Assembly: GCF_000308635.1 (NCBI RefSeq)
Contig: NZ_BAGD01000278.1
Location: forward strand, 1-64,000
Source of the DNA: Nocardia otitidiscaviarum NBRC 14405
Lineage (GTDB): Bacteria; Actinomycetota; Actinomycetes; Mycobacteriales; Mycobacteriaceae
DNA: 64,000 nt
Direction of reading: 5' to 3'
The notes beneath the pieces are model-generated. The model searched no databases. It worked only from the letters and a program-made list of their open reading frames with translations, and was not told the DNA's origin. Shown piece after piece: positions 16,984 to 26,100 of the stretch. Each line of letters opens with the position of its first letter. Position 1 is the stretch's first letter. The position numbers and the translations under genes are program-made.

Positions 16984-17370
16984 TCAGGCGGGTGAGGTTA
17001 CCCACCACAGTGTGCCGAACGGGTCGACGAATCCGCCCGAGCGGCTGCCATCCGCTGCCACCTCGACCTCCCGTGCGGCTCGTGCGCCGACGGAAACCGC
17101 CCGCTCGAAGGTCTCATCGGCATCCGGGACGGTCGCCCAGAGCTGTACGTGCACGGGATCGGCGGGCGATCGCAGACAGCGGCCTCCGTCCGGTCCCGAG
17201 TCGGCGAAGTACACCACTGCGTCGCCGATTCGCGCCTCCGCGTGGATCACTCGCCGTGGATCCGTTTCCAGGGGGATGAGTTGAGCGATCTCGGCGTGGA
17301 ATGCGCGTTCCAGGAACTCGCGGAAGATCTGGGCGTCGTCGACCATGACGTAGGGGGTTACGGCGGACAT
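16984..17370 (-). CDS. VOC-superfamily (glyoxalase/bleomycin-resistance-like) protein
   Basis: A 128-residue protein with two beta-alpha-beta-beta-beta modules: VTPYVMVDDAQIFREFLERAF at the start and VQLWATVPDADETFERAVSVGA in the second half, ending GGFVDPFGTLWWVTSP. This is the PhnB/glyoxalase-like branch, often binding small toxic molecules or catalysing metal-dependent isomerisation. AAGGAGGTAGTG precedes the start. It leads a VOC-PadR operon under a palindromic operator. Confidence 0.88.
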   Translation of the reverse strand: MSAVTPYVMVDDAQIFREFLERAFHAEIAQLIPLETDPRRVIHAEARIGDAVVYFADSGPDGGRCLRSPADPVHVQLWATVPDADETFERAVSVGARAAREVEVAADGSRSGGFVDPFGTLWWVTSPA

Positions 17371-17384
17371 CACTACCTCCTTAT

Positions 17385-17425
17385 TAGCCAAATTTGGCTA
17401 GTGCCATTCTAGCCAAATTTGGCTA
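17385..17425. promoter_or_regulatory. Tandem identical 16-bp palindromes, probable PadR operator
   Basis: The perfect palindrome TAGCCAAATTTGGCTA occurs twice, at 17385-17400 and 17410-17425, with centres 25 bp apart. The first copy lies directly upstream of the ribosome site of the VOC-padR operon. The AT-rich repeats stand out sharply in GC-rich DNA. Two dimers bound here would block transcription of the operon, so autoregulation by the PadR protein is likely. Confidence 0.7.
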
Positions 17426-17508
17426 GTTGTCCATGGCGCGGGGGATCGGATCTCGACGAGGCCCATTCGCGGGTGCAAGCTGGGAGGGGTTGCGCAATCG
17501 GTTGCTAC

Positions 17509-17534
17509 GAGTACGCTCATTAATGAGTGTGCTC
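17509..17534. promoter_or_regulatory. Probable TetR operator
   Basis: A 26-bp imperfect palindrome built on the perfect core CTCATTAATGAG (17516-17527), with outer arms matching at all but two of 13 positions. It lies 23 bp upstream of the TetR start and is the likely autoregulatory operator of the TetR-hydroxyacyl-CoA dehydrogenase operon. Confidence 0.55.
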
Positions 17535-17556
17535 ACTGATGGACCGGGAGGTGCAC

Positions 17557-18210
17557 ATGGTTCATTCGCCTCGGGACGTGCGGGGCGGGCGGCGGGCTCG
17601 GAAGATGCTGGACAAGCAGGGCCGCATCTTCGAGGCGGCCGCGCATCTCTTCGCCGAAAACGGATTCGAGCGGGTGACCACGCAGCAGATCTCCGATCGT
17701 GCGGATATTGCCGCCGGGACGCTGTTCCGGTATGCGGCATCCAAGGGTGAGCTGCTGCTCATGGTCTACAACGAGGAGTTCCGGGCGGCACTGGACGCCG
17801 GGGAGCGGGTGGCGCGCGAGCGGACCGATCCCGGGGCGGCGATTACCGCGCTGGTCCGCCCGGTGCTCGACCTCGCCGCCCGCCGGGTCGAGAACACCAT
17901 CGCCTATCAGCGGGAACTGCTGTTCGGGCCGCCCACCGAGCAGTACCGCGCCGAGGGGCTCGCCCTCGTGCAGCGGCTCGAATCCACCATCGCGGACATA
18001 CTCGCGGCATCGGCCCGATCGCGCGGGGTCGAGCCGCCGGACATGCACGAGCGGGCCGAGCTGGCCGGACGCAGTGTGTTCGCCGTCCTGCATCTCGCGC
18101 TCGCCCAGCCCTCGACGGGCGCCCATGCGGGCCATGACGCCGCCGCGGACCTGCGGGGGCAGATCGCACAGATCGTCGCCGGATTCCTGGCGCGGAAAGG
18201 AGAACAATGA
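17557..18210 (+). CDS. TetR-family regulator of a hydroxyacyl-CoA dehydrogenase operon
   Basis: A 217-residue repressor with HTH FERVTTQQISDRADIAAGTLFRYAASKGELL (residues about 33-63) and a helical ligand domain. ATG 17557 is chosen because GGGAGGTGCAC precedes it. Its stop overlaps the next ATG by 4 bp, so repressor and 3-hydroxyacyl-CoA dehydrogenase are made together; the ligand may be an acyl-CoA. Confidence 0.88.
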   Translation: MVHSPRDVRGGRRARKMLDKQGRIFEAAAHLFAENGFERVTTQQISDRADIAAGTLFRYAASKGELLLMVYNEEFRAALDAGERVARERTDPGAAITALVRPVLDLAARRVENTIAYQRELLFGPPTEQYRAEGLALVQRLESTIADILAASARSRGVEPPDMHERAELAGRSVFAVLHLALAQPSTGAHAGHDAAADLRGQIAQIVAGFLARKGEQ

Positions 18211-19061
18211 GCATCGAGATTCGCAAGGTCACCGTGCTGGGGACCGGAGTGCTGGGTTCGCAGATCGCCTTCCAGACGGCATTCAGCGGATTCGACGTCA
18301 CCGCCTACGACATCGACGGTGAGGCGCTGGACGCGGCGCGCGAACGGTTCGCCAAACTGGCGGGCATCTACCGCTCCGATGTGCAGGGCGGCGGTGACGG
18401 CAAGGCGGAGCAGACCGCCGAATCCATTACGCTCACCTCGGATCTGGGCGATGCGGTGCGCGACACCGACCTGGTGATCGAGGCGGTGCCGGAGGTGCTG
18501 GCCATCAAACAGGAGACCTACGAGAAACTGGGCAAGCTCGCGCCGGAACGCACCATCTTCGCCACCAACTCCTCCACCCTGCTGCCCAGCGCCATGAAGG
18601 ACTTCACCGGGCGGCCGGACAAGTTCCTCGCCCTGCACTTCGCCAACCAGGTGTGGAAGTTCAACACCGGCGAGGTCATGGGCACCACCGACACCGATCC
18701 GGCGGTCTTCCAGGCGGTCGTCGACTTCGCCGCGGCCATCGGCATGGTCCCGATCGAATTGCACAAGGAGAAGGCCGGTTACGTCCTCAACTCCCTGCTG
18801 GTGCCCTTCCTCAACTCCGGAATCTCCCTCGCCGCGGGCGGATACGCCGAACCCGAGGCCGTGGACAAGACCTGGCGCATCGCCACCGGCGCCCCCATGG
18901 GCCCCTTCCAGATCCTCGACGTCATCGGCCTCACCACCCCCTACAACATCCTCGCCAATGGCGACGAGAACGGTCGGCAGCTGGCGAAGTGGCTGAAGGA
19001 CAACTACATCGACAAGGGCAAGCTCGGCATCGCCACCGGCGAGGGCTTCTACAAGTACTGA
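18207..19061 (+). CDS. 3-hydroxyacyl-CoA dehydrogenase
   Basis: A 284-residue enzyme of the short monofunctional type. The N-terminal Rossmann motif is VTVLGTGVLGSQIAF (GxGxxG). NSSTLLPS, LALHFANQVWK (catalytic His of the HF motif) and EKAGYVLNSLLVP mark the conserved active site and domain junction. It oxidises 3-hydroxyacyl-CoA with NAD+ in beta-oxidation or the reverse in biosynthesis. Translationally coupled to the TetR gene. Confidence 0.92.
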   Translation: MSIEIRKVTVLGTGVLGSQIAFQTAFSGFDVTAYDIDGEALDAARERFAKLAGIYRSDVQGGGDGKAEQTAESITLTSDLGDAVRDTDLVIEAVPEVLAIKQETYEKLGKLAPERTIFATNSSTLLPSAMKDFTGRPDKFLALHFANQVWKFNTGEVMGTTDTDPAVFQAVVDFAAAIGMVPIELHKEKAGYVLNSLLVPFLNSGISLAAGGYAEPEAVDKTWRIATGAPMGPFQILDVIGLTTPYNILANGDENGRQLAKWLKDNYIDKGKLGIATGEGFYKY

Positions 19062-19083
19062 CGCCCGCTCGGCCCGGACCCGA

Positions 19084-20691
19084 TCAGCTCGGGTCCATCG
19101 CGCCGCCGTGATAGCGGGAGGCGGCGTTCCACAGGAAGAAGCTGTCGATGCCGCGGGCCGCGGTGGCCTCGATCTGGGCGCGGACCTCGGCATCGCCGTA
19201 GGTGACGCCGAGGCTGAAGTCCTGCAGCCACGGGATCACCTTGGCATTGGTGCCCTCCACTTGGCGGTGGAAGTCCTCCAGGGAGCGGAAGATGATGTCG
19301 TAGGGCTGGGCGTTGGGATTGGCCACGCCGTACTCGCCCGGATTCCAGTGCGAGGGATAGAGCATGGGCGCGACGTAGTCCACGTGCGGCGCCATGAGCC
19401 GGATGTCCTGGGCGATCTGGTCGGGGCGGGTGGAGGCGATGCCGAAGACCGCGGCACTCTGGTACGCGCCCGCGTCGCGCACCGGAGTGCGGCTCTCGCG
19501 CAGGAATTCGGCGATGGAGACGCTGGCGTTCTCCGTCAGGCCCGGGAAGGCCATGCTGGACAGCGACCCGTCGGGGCGACGGACGTAGTCGTACATCACC
19601 TCGTCGAAGCCGAGCCGCGCGGCCTCCACCGCCAGATCGATGTTGTACCTGCGGATCTCAGGGTGGGCGAAGTTCGTGAACGCGATGGCCCCGTAGTGGC
19701 TGGAATACGGTGCGCCGCCGCTGTTCTGGATCACCCAGTCGCGGCGGCCGTTGTGCCACGCCCACTCCGCCATGGTCGGGTCGCGGAAGGCCACGATCCG
19801 GCCGACCACCCGCAACCCCATGTCGTGCAGCGTCCGCAGCGCGGTCGGAGCGTCGTAGATGGTGGTGGCCGCACCCGACTCGCGGGCCAGCGGCACCTGG
19901 GAGTCGTAGCCGACGACCCCGTCCTCGTCCTTGATGTCGAGCTGCACGGTGTCGATCCGGCCCTCGCGCGCCAGATCCAGCACCGCCTCCCGCAAACCGT
20001 CGTGCGACCAGGCGTGCGCGGTCACGTGCACCGCGCGAATCCGCGGCACCTCCACCCGGGTGGTGATGGGCTGCCTGGTCTCGTTGCCCGCCGCGTCCGC
20101 GGCCACCAGTGCCGCGCCGACCGGGGCGTTGGGCAGCGTGAGTTCGAAGGTGCCGTCGTCGGCCACCTCGACCGGCCGCCCGTCCAGGGTGAGGCTGTCC
20201 GCGCCGGAGACCGTGCCGCTCAGGGTCACCGGTTCGCGGTAGGACCCGACCGTCTCCGGCTGGCTGACCTCGAGCGACGGCGGTCGCGCATCGACGGTGA
20301 AGGTGCCGGTCGTGCCCGGGCCGGTGCGCAGCGCGCCGAACGGTCCGCCCGGCGGAATCTCCGCGGTGAGGGTGTGCGGGCCGTCGGCGAGCTCACCGGG
20401 CCGGAACACCACGGTGTCACCGGACACCTCGCCGGTGACCGTCTTCCCGTCGAGTTCGAGCCGCACCGCCTCGGCGTCGTGACCGCTGGCGTCCACCACC
20501 AGCGCCAGCTCCCGCAGCGCGGCGGCGTTCACGACCCCGTCGGGAAGTCCGTTGAGCGCCATCCCCTCCGGGTCACCGCGCAGCGCCCCCGCCGTCAGCG
20601 CGATGACCACGATCATCACCACCGCGATCGCGACCACCACCGCCGCCCGCATCCGTCCAGCACGCGGAATCCGCCTCAACAACCCGTACAC
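19084..20691 (-). CDS. Membrane-anchored putative glycoside hydrolase (DUF4015/GHL type)
   Basis: A 535-residue protein. An N-terminal membrane segment (residues about 13-38) is followed by two Ig-like beta domains (about 60-220) and a TIM-barrel domain from about 225: RAVHVTAHAWSHDG, DTVQLDIKDEDGVVGYDSQVP, GRIVAFRDP, FDEVMYDYVRRPDG, YVAPMLYPSHW. These are the hallmarks of the DUF4015 putative glycosidases, with candidate acidic residues in LDIKDEDG and MYDYVR. GTG start. It probably acts on cell-envelope glycan outside the membrane and is divergent from a polysaccharide deacetylase. Confidence 0.85.
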   Translation of the reverse strand: MYGLLRRIPRAGRMRAAVVVAIAVVMIVVIALTAGALRGDPEGMALNGLPDGVVNAAALRELALVVDASGHDAEAVRLELDGKTVTGEVSGDTVVFRPGELADGPHTLTAEIPPGGPFGALRTGPGTTGTFTVDARPPSLEVSQPETVGSYREPVTLSGTVSGADSLTLDGRPVEVADDGTFELTLPNAPVGAALVAADAAGNETRQPITTRVEVPRIRAVHVTAHAWSHDGLREAVLDLAREGRIDTVQLDIKDEDGVVGYDSQVPLARESGAATTIYDAPTALRTLHDMGLRVVGRIVAFRDPTMAEWAWHNGRRDWVIQNSGGAPYSSHYGAIAFTNFAHPEIRRYNIDLAVEAARLGFDEVMYDYVRRPDGSLSSMAFPGLTENASVSIAEFLRESRTPVRDAGAYQSAAVFGIASTRPDQIAQDIRLMAPHVDYVAPMLYPSHWNPGEYGVANPNAQPYDIIFRSLEDFHRQVEGTNAKVIPWLQDFSLGVTYGDAEVRAQIEATAARGIDSFFLWNAASRYHGGAMDPS

Positions 20692-20797
20692 CCACTCTCG
20701 TTCGACTGCCTCCCCAGTCTCTACCGGGGAGGCCGTCCGTCATGCCATCTTCACAACTCTGGTACCAAATCGATTGCCTGACACTAGAGTTGGTGAG

Positions 20798-21787
20798 ATG
20801 CGCGGAAAGACGCTGATGTTGGCGCGCCTGGCCGCGGTGGGCCTCGCCCTCGCCGCCTGCGCGGCGCCGGAGGACAGTGAGCCCACACCCCGGGCCGAGA
20901 CGGCGGCCCCGACCACCACGGTCGCCCCCGATCCGGCGGCGGTCGGCGCGAACGAGCTCGGACTCGTCCCGGTGCTCATGTATCACCAGCTGTCGCCCAC
21001 ACCCGCGGGCGAATACGACCAGACGCCGGAGGAGTTCCGCGCCGAGCTGGAGCGGCTGTACCGGGAGGACTACCGCCCGATCACGGTGTCCGACTACATC
21101 TCCGGGACGATCGACATCCCCGCGGGCACCCATCCGGTGGTGCTGACCTTCGACGATTCCACCACCAGCCAGCTCGCCTTCACCGCCGACGGCGCCCCCA
21201 CACCCGACAGCGCCGTGGGGATCCTGGAGGAATTCCGGTCCCGCTACCCCGATTTCGCCCCCACCGCCACCTTCTTCGTGAACAACGACCCCTTCGCCGG
21301 GGAGGAGCGGGCGCTGCCCTGGCTGGCCGCGCACGGCTACGAGATCGGCGCGCACACCGCCTCGCACGCCAACCTCGCGAGTCTCGACGCGGCGGGCGTG
21401 CAGCGGGAGCTGGTGGAGAACGTTCGCGCCATCACCGCGGCGGTGCCGGACCAGCCGGTGCGTGCCATGGCCCTGCCGCTGGGCATCTTTCCCGGTGATC
21501 GGACCCTGGCCGCGACCGGCGGCTGGGACGGTACCTCCTACGCGTTCGAGGCCGTCATGCTGGTGGGCTCCAACCCCGCGCCGTCGCCGTACGGCCCGGT
21601 CGATCCGGCCGGCGTGCCGCGCATCCGGTCGGGCCGCGACACGGTGCCGTTCGATTCCGCCTACTGGCTGGACCGGCTGGCCGAGCAGCGCTACACCTCC
21701 GACGGCGATCCGGCGCGGATCTCCTTCCCGCGTCAGCTGTCCGGTGACCTGGCCGCCCGCTGGGCGGACCGGGCCAATCCGTACTGA
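20798..21787 (+). CDS. Lipoprotein polysaccharide deacetylase (NodB-like)
   Basis: A 329-residue lipoprotein: signal MLARLAAVGLALAACAAP with lipobox LAAC. After a Pro/Thr-rich linker comes a NodB-type domain: VPVLMYHQLSP, VVLTFDDSTT (TFDD, catalytic base and metal Asp) and HGYEIGAHTASHANL (H-x3-H zinc motif), ending with an Arg/Asp-rich strand. It probably removes acetyl groups from a cell-wall glycan. A TAGAGT -10 box 7 nt before ATG 20798 supports a leaderless start; ATG 20816 is an alternative. Confidence 0.87.
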   Translation: MRGKTLMLARLAAVGLALAACAAPEDSEPTPRAETAAPTTTVAPDPAAVGANELGLVPVLMYHQLSPTPAGEYDQTPEEFRAELERLYREDYRPITVSDYISGTIDIPAGTHPVVLTFDDSTTSQLAFTADGAPTPDSAVGILEEFRSRYPDFAPTATFFVNNDPFAGEERALPWLAAHGYEIGAHTASHANLASLDAAGVQRELVENVRAITAAVPDQPVRAMALPLGIFPGDRTLAATGGWDGTSYAFEAVMLVGSNPAPSPYGPVDPAGVPRIRSGRDTVPFDSAYWLDRLAEQRYTSDGDPARISFPRQLSGDLAARWADRANPY

Positions 21788-21793
21788 CCGCCG

Positions 21794-23161
21794 TCAGACC
21801 GCCGACAGCTCCGGAATCCGATCCGCCAGCTCCACCACCTCGGCGAGCAGGTCGGCCGTTGAGCGCAGCTGTTCGCCGGTGTGCTCGGAGGTGATGAAGA
21901 ACCGCAGCCGCTCCTTGCCCGCCGGTACCGCCGGAGCCGAGATGGCTCCGGCGTACACGCCCCGTTCCAGCAGGGTGGCGGAGACGAATCCGGCCCGGAG
22001 CTCACCGGGCACGATGACGGGCACGATCGGAGTTCCTTGGGAATCACCGAGATTCAGGCCGTGCGCGCGGAGCGCGTCGTTGAAGGTCCGGGTATTGCTC
22101 CACAGTCGCCGCACCCGCTCCGGTTCCGCCTCGAGCAGGTCCAGGCCCGCCGCCGCGGCGGCGATGGTGGACGGCGCGGGACCGCCGGTGAGCATGGCCA
22201 CGCCCGGCGCGCTCGCCTTCATGGCCCCGATCAGATCGGCGTCGGCGGCCACGAACCCGCCGCAGCTGCCCAGAGCCTTGGACAGGGTGCCCATCCAGAT
22301 GTCGACGTCAGTCCCGGCCATGGCGTAGTGCTCGCGAATGCCGAGCCCGCGCGGACCGAGCACACCGAGCGAATGGGCCTCGTCCACCATGACCGCGCAG
22401 TCGAATTCCCGCGCGACGGCCGCCAGTTCGGCGACCCGGCCGATGGTGCCGTCCATGCTGTAGTGGCCTTCCAGCACCACCAGGGCCCGGTCGAAGCCGC
22501 CGCGCGACATCTTGAGCACCGACCGCAGCGAATCCGGGTCGTTGTGCCGGAAGTTGATCCGCCGACATCCGGCCCACTGCGTTCCCGAGACCACGCTGCC
22601 GTGGATGAGCGAGTCGCAGACCGCCACATCGCCCTCCCGCAGCAGGAAGCCGATCACACCGGCGTTGGTGAGGTAACCGCTGGTGGTGACCATGGCATCG
22701 CCCTGGTCGTACAGGTCGGCGAGGCGTCGCTCCAGGTCGCCGTAGAGCGGGATCTCACCGGAGACGATACGGCTGGCCGAGGCCGACGCGCCATATCGAT
22801 CCAGTGCGTCCTTGGCCGCCGCCACCACCCGCGGATGGCTGGACAGGCCCAGATAGTTGTAGGCGCTGAAGTTCACCAGCTCCCGATCCGCCGCCCGGAT
22901 CACCGTGTCGTTCGGGCTCTCGCGCGGCAGGAACAGCGGGTTGGTCAGGCCCGACTGCGCACTGATGGCCTTGATCGCCGCCTGCTTCTGAACGGTCGCC
23001 GCCACCTCCGGGTGATCGGCGAACTGTCGGCCCGGCCCGCGCGGGGCGCGTGCCGGTGCGGCGGCCGCCGGTCGCGCGGTCACGGTCCGGGCGGCGGGTG
23101 CGCTGTGGACGCGCTTGTCGGCGAGTAGTTTCCGCGCCAACTCACGTGCCGATTCGCTCAT
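21794..23161 (-). CDS. PLP-dependent alpha-oxoamine synthase (AONS/SPT-like) linked to a PKS
   Basis: A 455-residue fold-type I PLP enzyme. Core motifs: NFSAYNYLGLSSHP, SASRIVSGEIPLYGDLE, LEGHYSMDGTIG, MVDEAHSLGVLG (Asp binding the pyridine N) and TLSKALGSCGG (Schiff-base Lys). Relatives condense an amino acid with an acyl thioester, losing CO2 (BioF, KBL, serine palmitoyltransferase). It is about 55 residues longer than stand-alone members: the N-terminus has a charged helix (MSESARELARKLLADKRV) and an Ala/Pro-rich linker that could dock on the PKS. The start overlaps the PKS stop by 4 bp, so it probably releases the PKS chain as an amino-ketone. Confidence 0.9.
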   Translation of the reverse strand: MSESARELARKLLADKRVHSAPAARTVTARPAAAAPARAPRGPGRQFADHPEVAATVQKQAAIKAISAQSGLTNPLFLPRESPNDTVIRAADRELVNFSAYNYLGLSSHPRVVAAAKDALDRYGASASASRIVSGEIPLYGDLERRLADLYDQGDAMVTTSGYLTNAGVIGFLLREGDVAVCDSLIHGSVVSGTQWAGCRRINFRHNDPDSLRSVLKMSRGGFDRALVVLEGHYSMDGTIGRVAELAAVAREFDCAVMVDEAHSLGVLGPRGLGIREHYAMAGTDVDIWMGTLSKALGSCGGFVAADADLIGAMKASAPGVAMLTGGPAPSTIAAAAAGLDLLEAEPERVRRLWSNTRTFNDALRAHGLNLGDSQGTPIVPVIVPGELRAGFVSATLLERGVYAGAISAPAVPAGKERLRFFITSEHTGEQLRSTADLLAEVVELADRIPELSAV

Positions 23162-26100
23162 GCTGCTTCCTTTCCGGCCTGCTCGCCGCCGACCAGTACT
23201 TCCGCGGCCCGCGCTCCGGCCTGTGCCAGCGTGAAAGACCGGCCCACCTTCAGCGACATGAGATCCACGCCCACGGATTTGCCGACCAGTGCGCCGAATT
23301 CGACCGCCATGAGCGAATCGAGGCCGAGTTCCGGCACCGGGATGTGGATGTCGATCGAGTCGGCGTCCACTCCCATGACCGCGGCCAACTGCTCGGCCAA
23401 CATGTGGGCGACCACATCCCCGCGCTGTGCCTCGTCGAGTTCGCGCAGTGTCGCGACCAGATGCGAGGCGGCGGAATCGTCCTCGGCCGCCGCGGCGATG
23501 AGCGCCGCCACCCGGCCGGTCATGCCGAAGATCGGCGCGGTGCTGCCGACCGTGCGCCAGTCCACCGGAATGATGGCCACCTGGTGGTGGATGTCGAGTT
23601 CCAATGCCTTCTCCAGGAATTCGGTGCCCTCATCCATATCGATGGCGTCGAACCCGGTGGTGCGCAGGTAGCGTGCCACGTTCTCGTCCGCCTCGGCCAT
23701 GCCGCCGCCGGACATGTGGCCCCAGCCGACCGCCAGCACCTCGCCGCCCCCGCGCGCCACCACGTCCGCGACCGATTGCAGGGCGATATTCGCGGCCGTG
23801 TAGGAGTACTGCCCGGTGCCCGCGAATATGGCGCTGCCCGAGGAGAACAGCACGAACATATCCAGTTCCGCCCCGACGGCGGCGATGCCGTGGCGCAGCG
23901 CGTGCACGCCCTCGATCTTCGGCCGGTACACCGCGGCCAGGCTGTCGCGGTCCATGACCGAGACGCGCTTGTCGTCCACCACGCCCGCGGTGTGGAAGAC
24001 ACCGCGCAGCGGATGGTCGGCGTCGTGCGCCCGGGCGAGGACCGCCGCCATCGCTGCGGCGTCGGTGACATCCACCTGCTCGGTGACGATCTCCACGCCC
24101 TGCTCCCGCCAGGCGGCGAGCTGGGCGCGGCTGGCGTCGGTGCGCGCACCACCGCGCCCGAGCAGAGTGAGGTGGCGTGCGCCGCGACCGACCAGCCAGC
24201 GCCCGACCGCCAGGCCGAACGCGCCGAAACCGCCGGTGATGAGGTAGCGAGCCGTCGAATCGACGGTCACCGGGCGGGTGTCGGGGCGCACCAGCGGGGC
24301 CGGATCGTCGAGGCTGAGCGCGATCCGACCCAGCCGGGTGGAGCGGGCCACATCCTCGAACGCCTTGGTCACGTCATTGGTGCCGTACAGCTCGAACGGC
24401 AGCCGTCGGTAGCGCTGGGCAGCGAGATGTTCGTTGACCCGGCCGATCACGCGCATGGTCTCGGCACGACGCTTGGCCAGCATGCGGTCCAGATCGAAGG
24501 AGTGATAGGAGACGTTCTTGTCGAACAGTCGCATATCGAGCACGCCGCCGCCGTAGATATCGGCCTTGCCGATCTCCACGATGCGGCCGAATTCGGCCAC
24601 CGCCTTGAAGTTCCGGCGCAGGATCTCCCCGGGGGCGGTGCTGATCACCACGTCGGCGCCGCGACCGTCGGTGAGTCCGAGCACGTCGTCGGCGAAGTTC
24701 AGCGAGCGGGAGTTCAGCACATGATCCGCACCCTGGTCGAGTACGTAGGCGCGCCGCTCGTCGGTGCTCGCGGTGCCGATCACGGTCGCGCCGTGCATTT
24801 TCGCGATCTGCACGGCCGCCGAGCCGACGCCGCCCGCCGCGCCGTGCACCAGCACCACATCGCCCGCGCGCACCCGCGCCAGTTCCAGTAGCGCGTAGTC
24901 GGCGGTGGCGAAAGCCGTTCCGCTGGTGCACGATCCGGGTTCCGCGTCGGTGTCGTACTTGATGATCAGATCGCGGGGTGCGGTGTGGTAGCGGCTGATC
25001 ATGCCCTTGGAGGTCAGCGTCACGGCGTCGCCGACGGCCAGATCGTCCACCTCGGGTCCGACCCGTACCACCACACCGTCGCCCTCCATGCCGGGCAGGG
25101 TGCCGAAGAAGGTCTCCGCCATATCCTGTTCGGTGAGCACGCCGATCACCTTGAGCGGATCCTTGTAGTTGAGGCCGATGGCGCTGATCCGCACCTCCAC
25201 CTCGCCCGGGCCGGGTTCCCGCCGCCCGCAGCGCCGCCAGCCGAGCCGCGAGAGCACCCGCGACTTGGGCAGTTCCAGCGTGAAATTCGCCTCCGGATCG
25301 GTGAGCGGCACCGCCTCGTCCAGCTTGTCGAGCCGTTCCGGCAGCGTAGCGGCCACGACCGTCACCCAGCGCAGGCCGTTGCGCAGCATCACCTCGTCGG
25401 CGTTGTCGTAGCCGAACGCACCGGGAACCGCCAGTTCCGCCGCCAGATCGGCGGTGGAGACCTCGGGTTCGACGTCCACCAGCCGCCAGCGCAGTCGTGG
25501 CTGCTCGTTGAGCAGGACGCGGCGGGCACCGGCGAGCGCGGCATGAGACGGGTTCGGCGCGGCGTCCTCGTCCGGATGGGCGTAGGCGCGTTCGGTGATC
25601 AGGCTGACGTGGATGGAACCGTCACCGGTCATGGGCATCTCGTCGCCGCGCTGTTCCAGCCACACCTCGAGGAAGCCCTCGATGGTGACCGCCAGGCGGC
25701 GCAGCGTCCACAGGGCGTCGAGATCCGCGTACGCGCTGCCCGCCACCACGGCCACGTGCAGGCGTTCCACACCCTCGGCGGCGATCGCGGTCCGAAGCCG
25801 TTCCAGTACAGCGTCTTCCAGGTCGACGCGGTTCGGATCGCCGGTCGCGAACAGTTCGGAGCGCGGCGCGGTCGCGGCCACGGCGGTGGCGCGATCGCTC
25901 ACCTCGGGGCCGAGCTCGACGACGAGGGTGAAAGCGCCCTCCGGCGACGGCAGCGCAGCGCGGTCCACCGGATCCCGCAGCTCCCAGCGGTCCTCGAAGA
26001 AGATGTCGGTCATCCGTTGCAGCGCACCGCGTCCCGGGGCGATGGAACCGAAGCGCATGCCGACGATCTGCAGGATCACATTCTGTTCCGCGTCCAGCAG

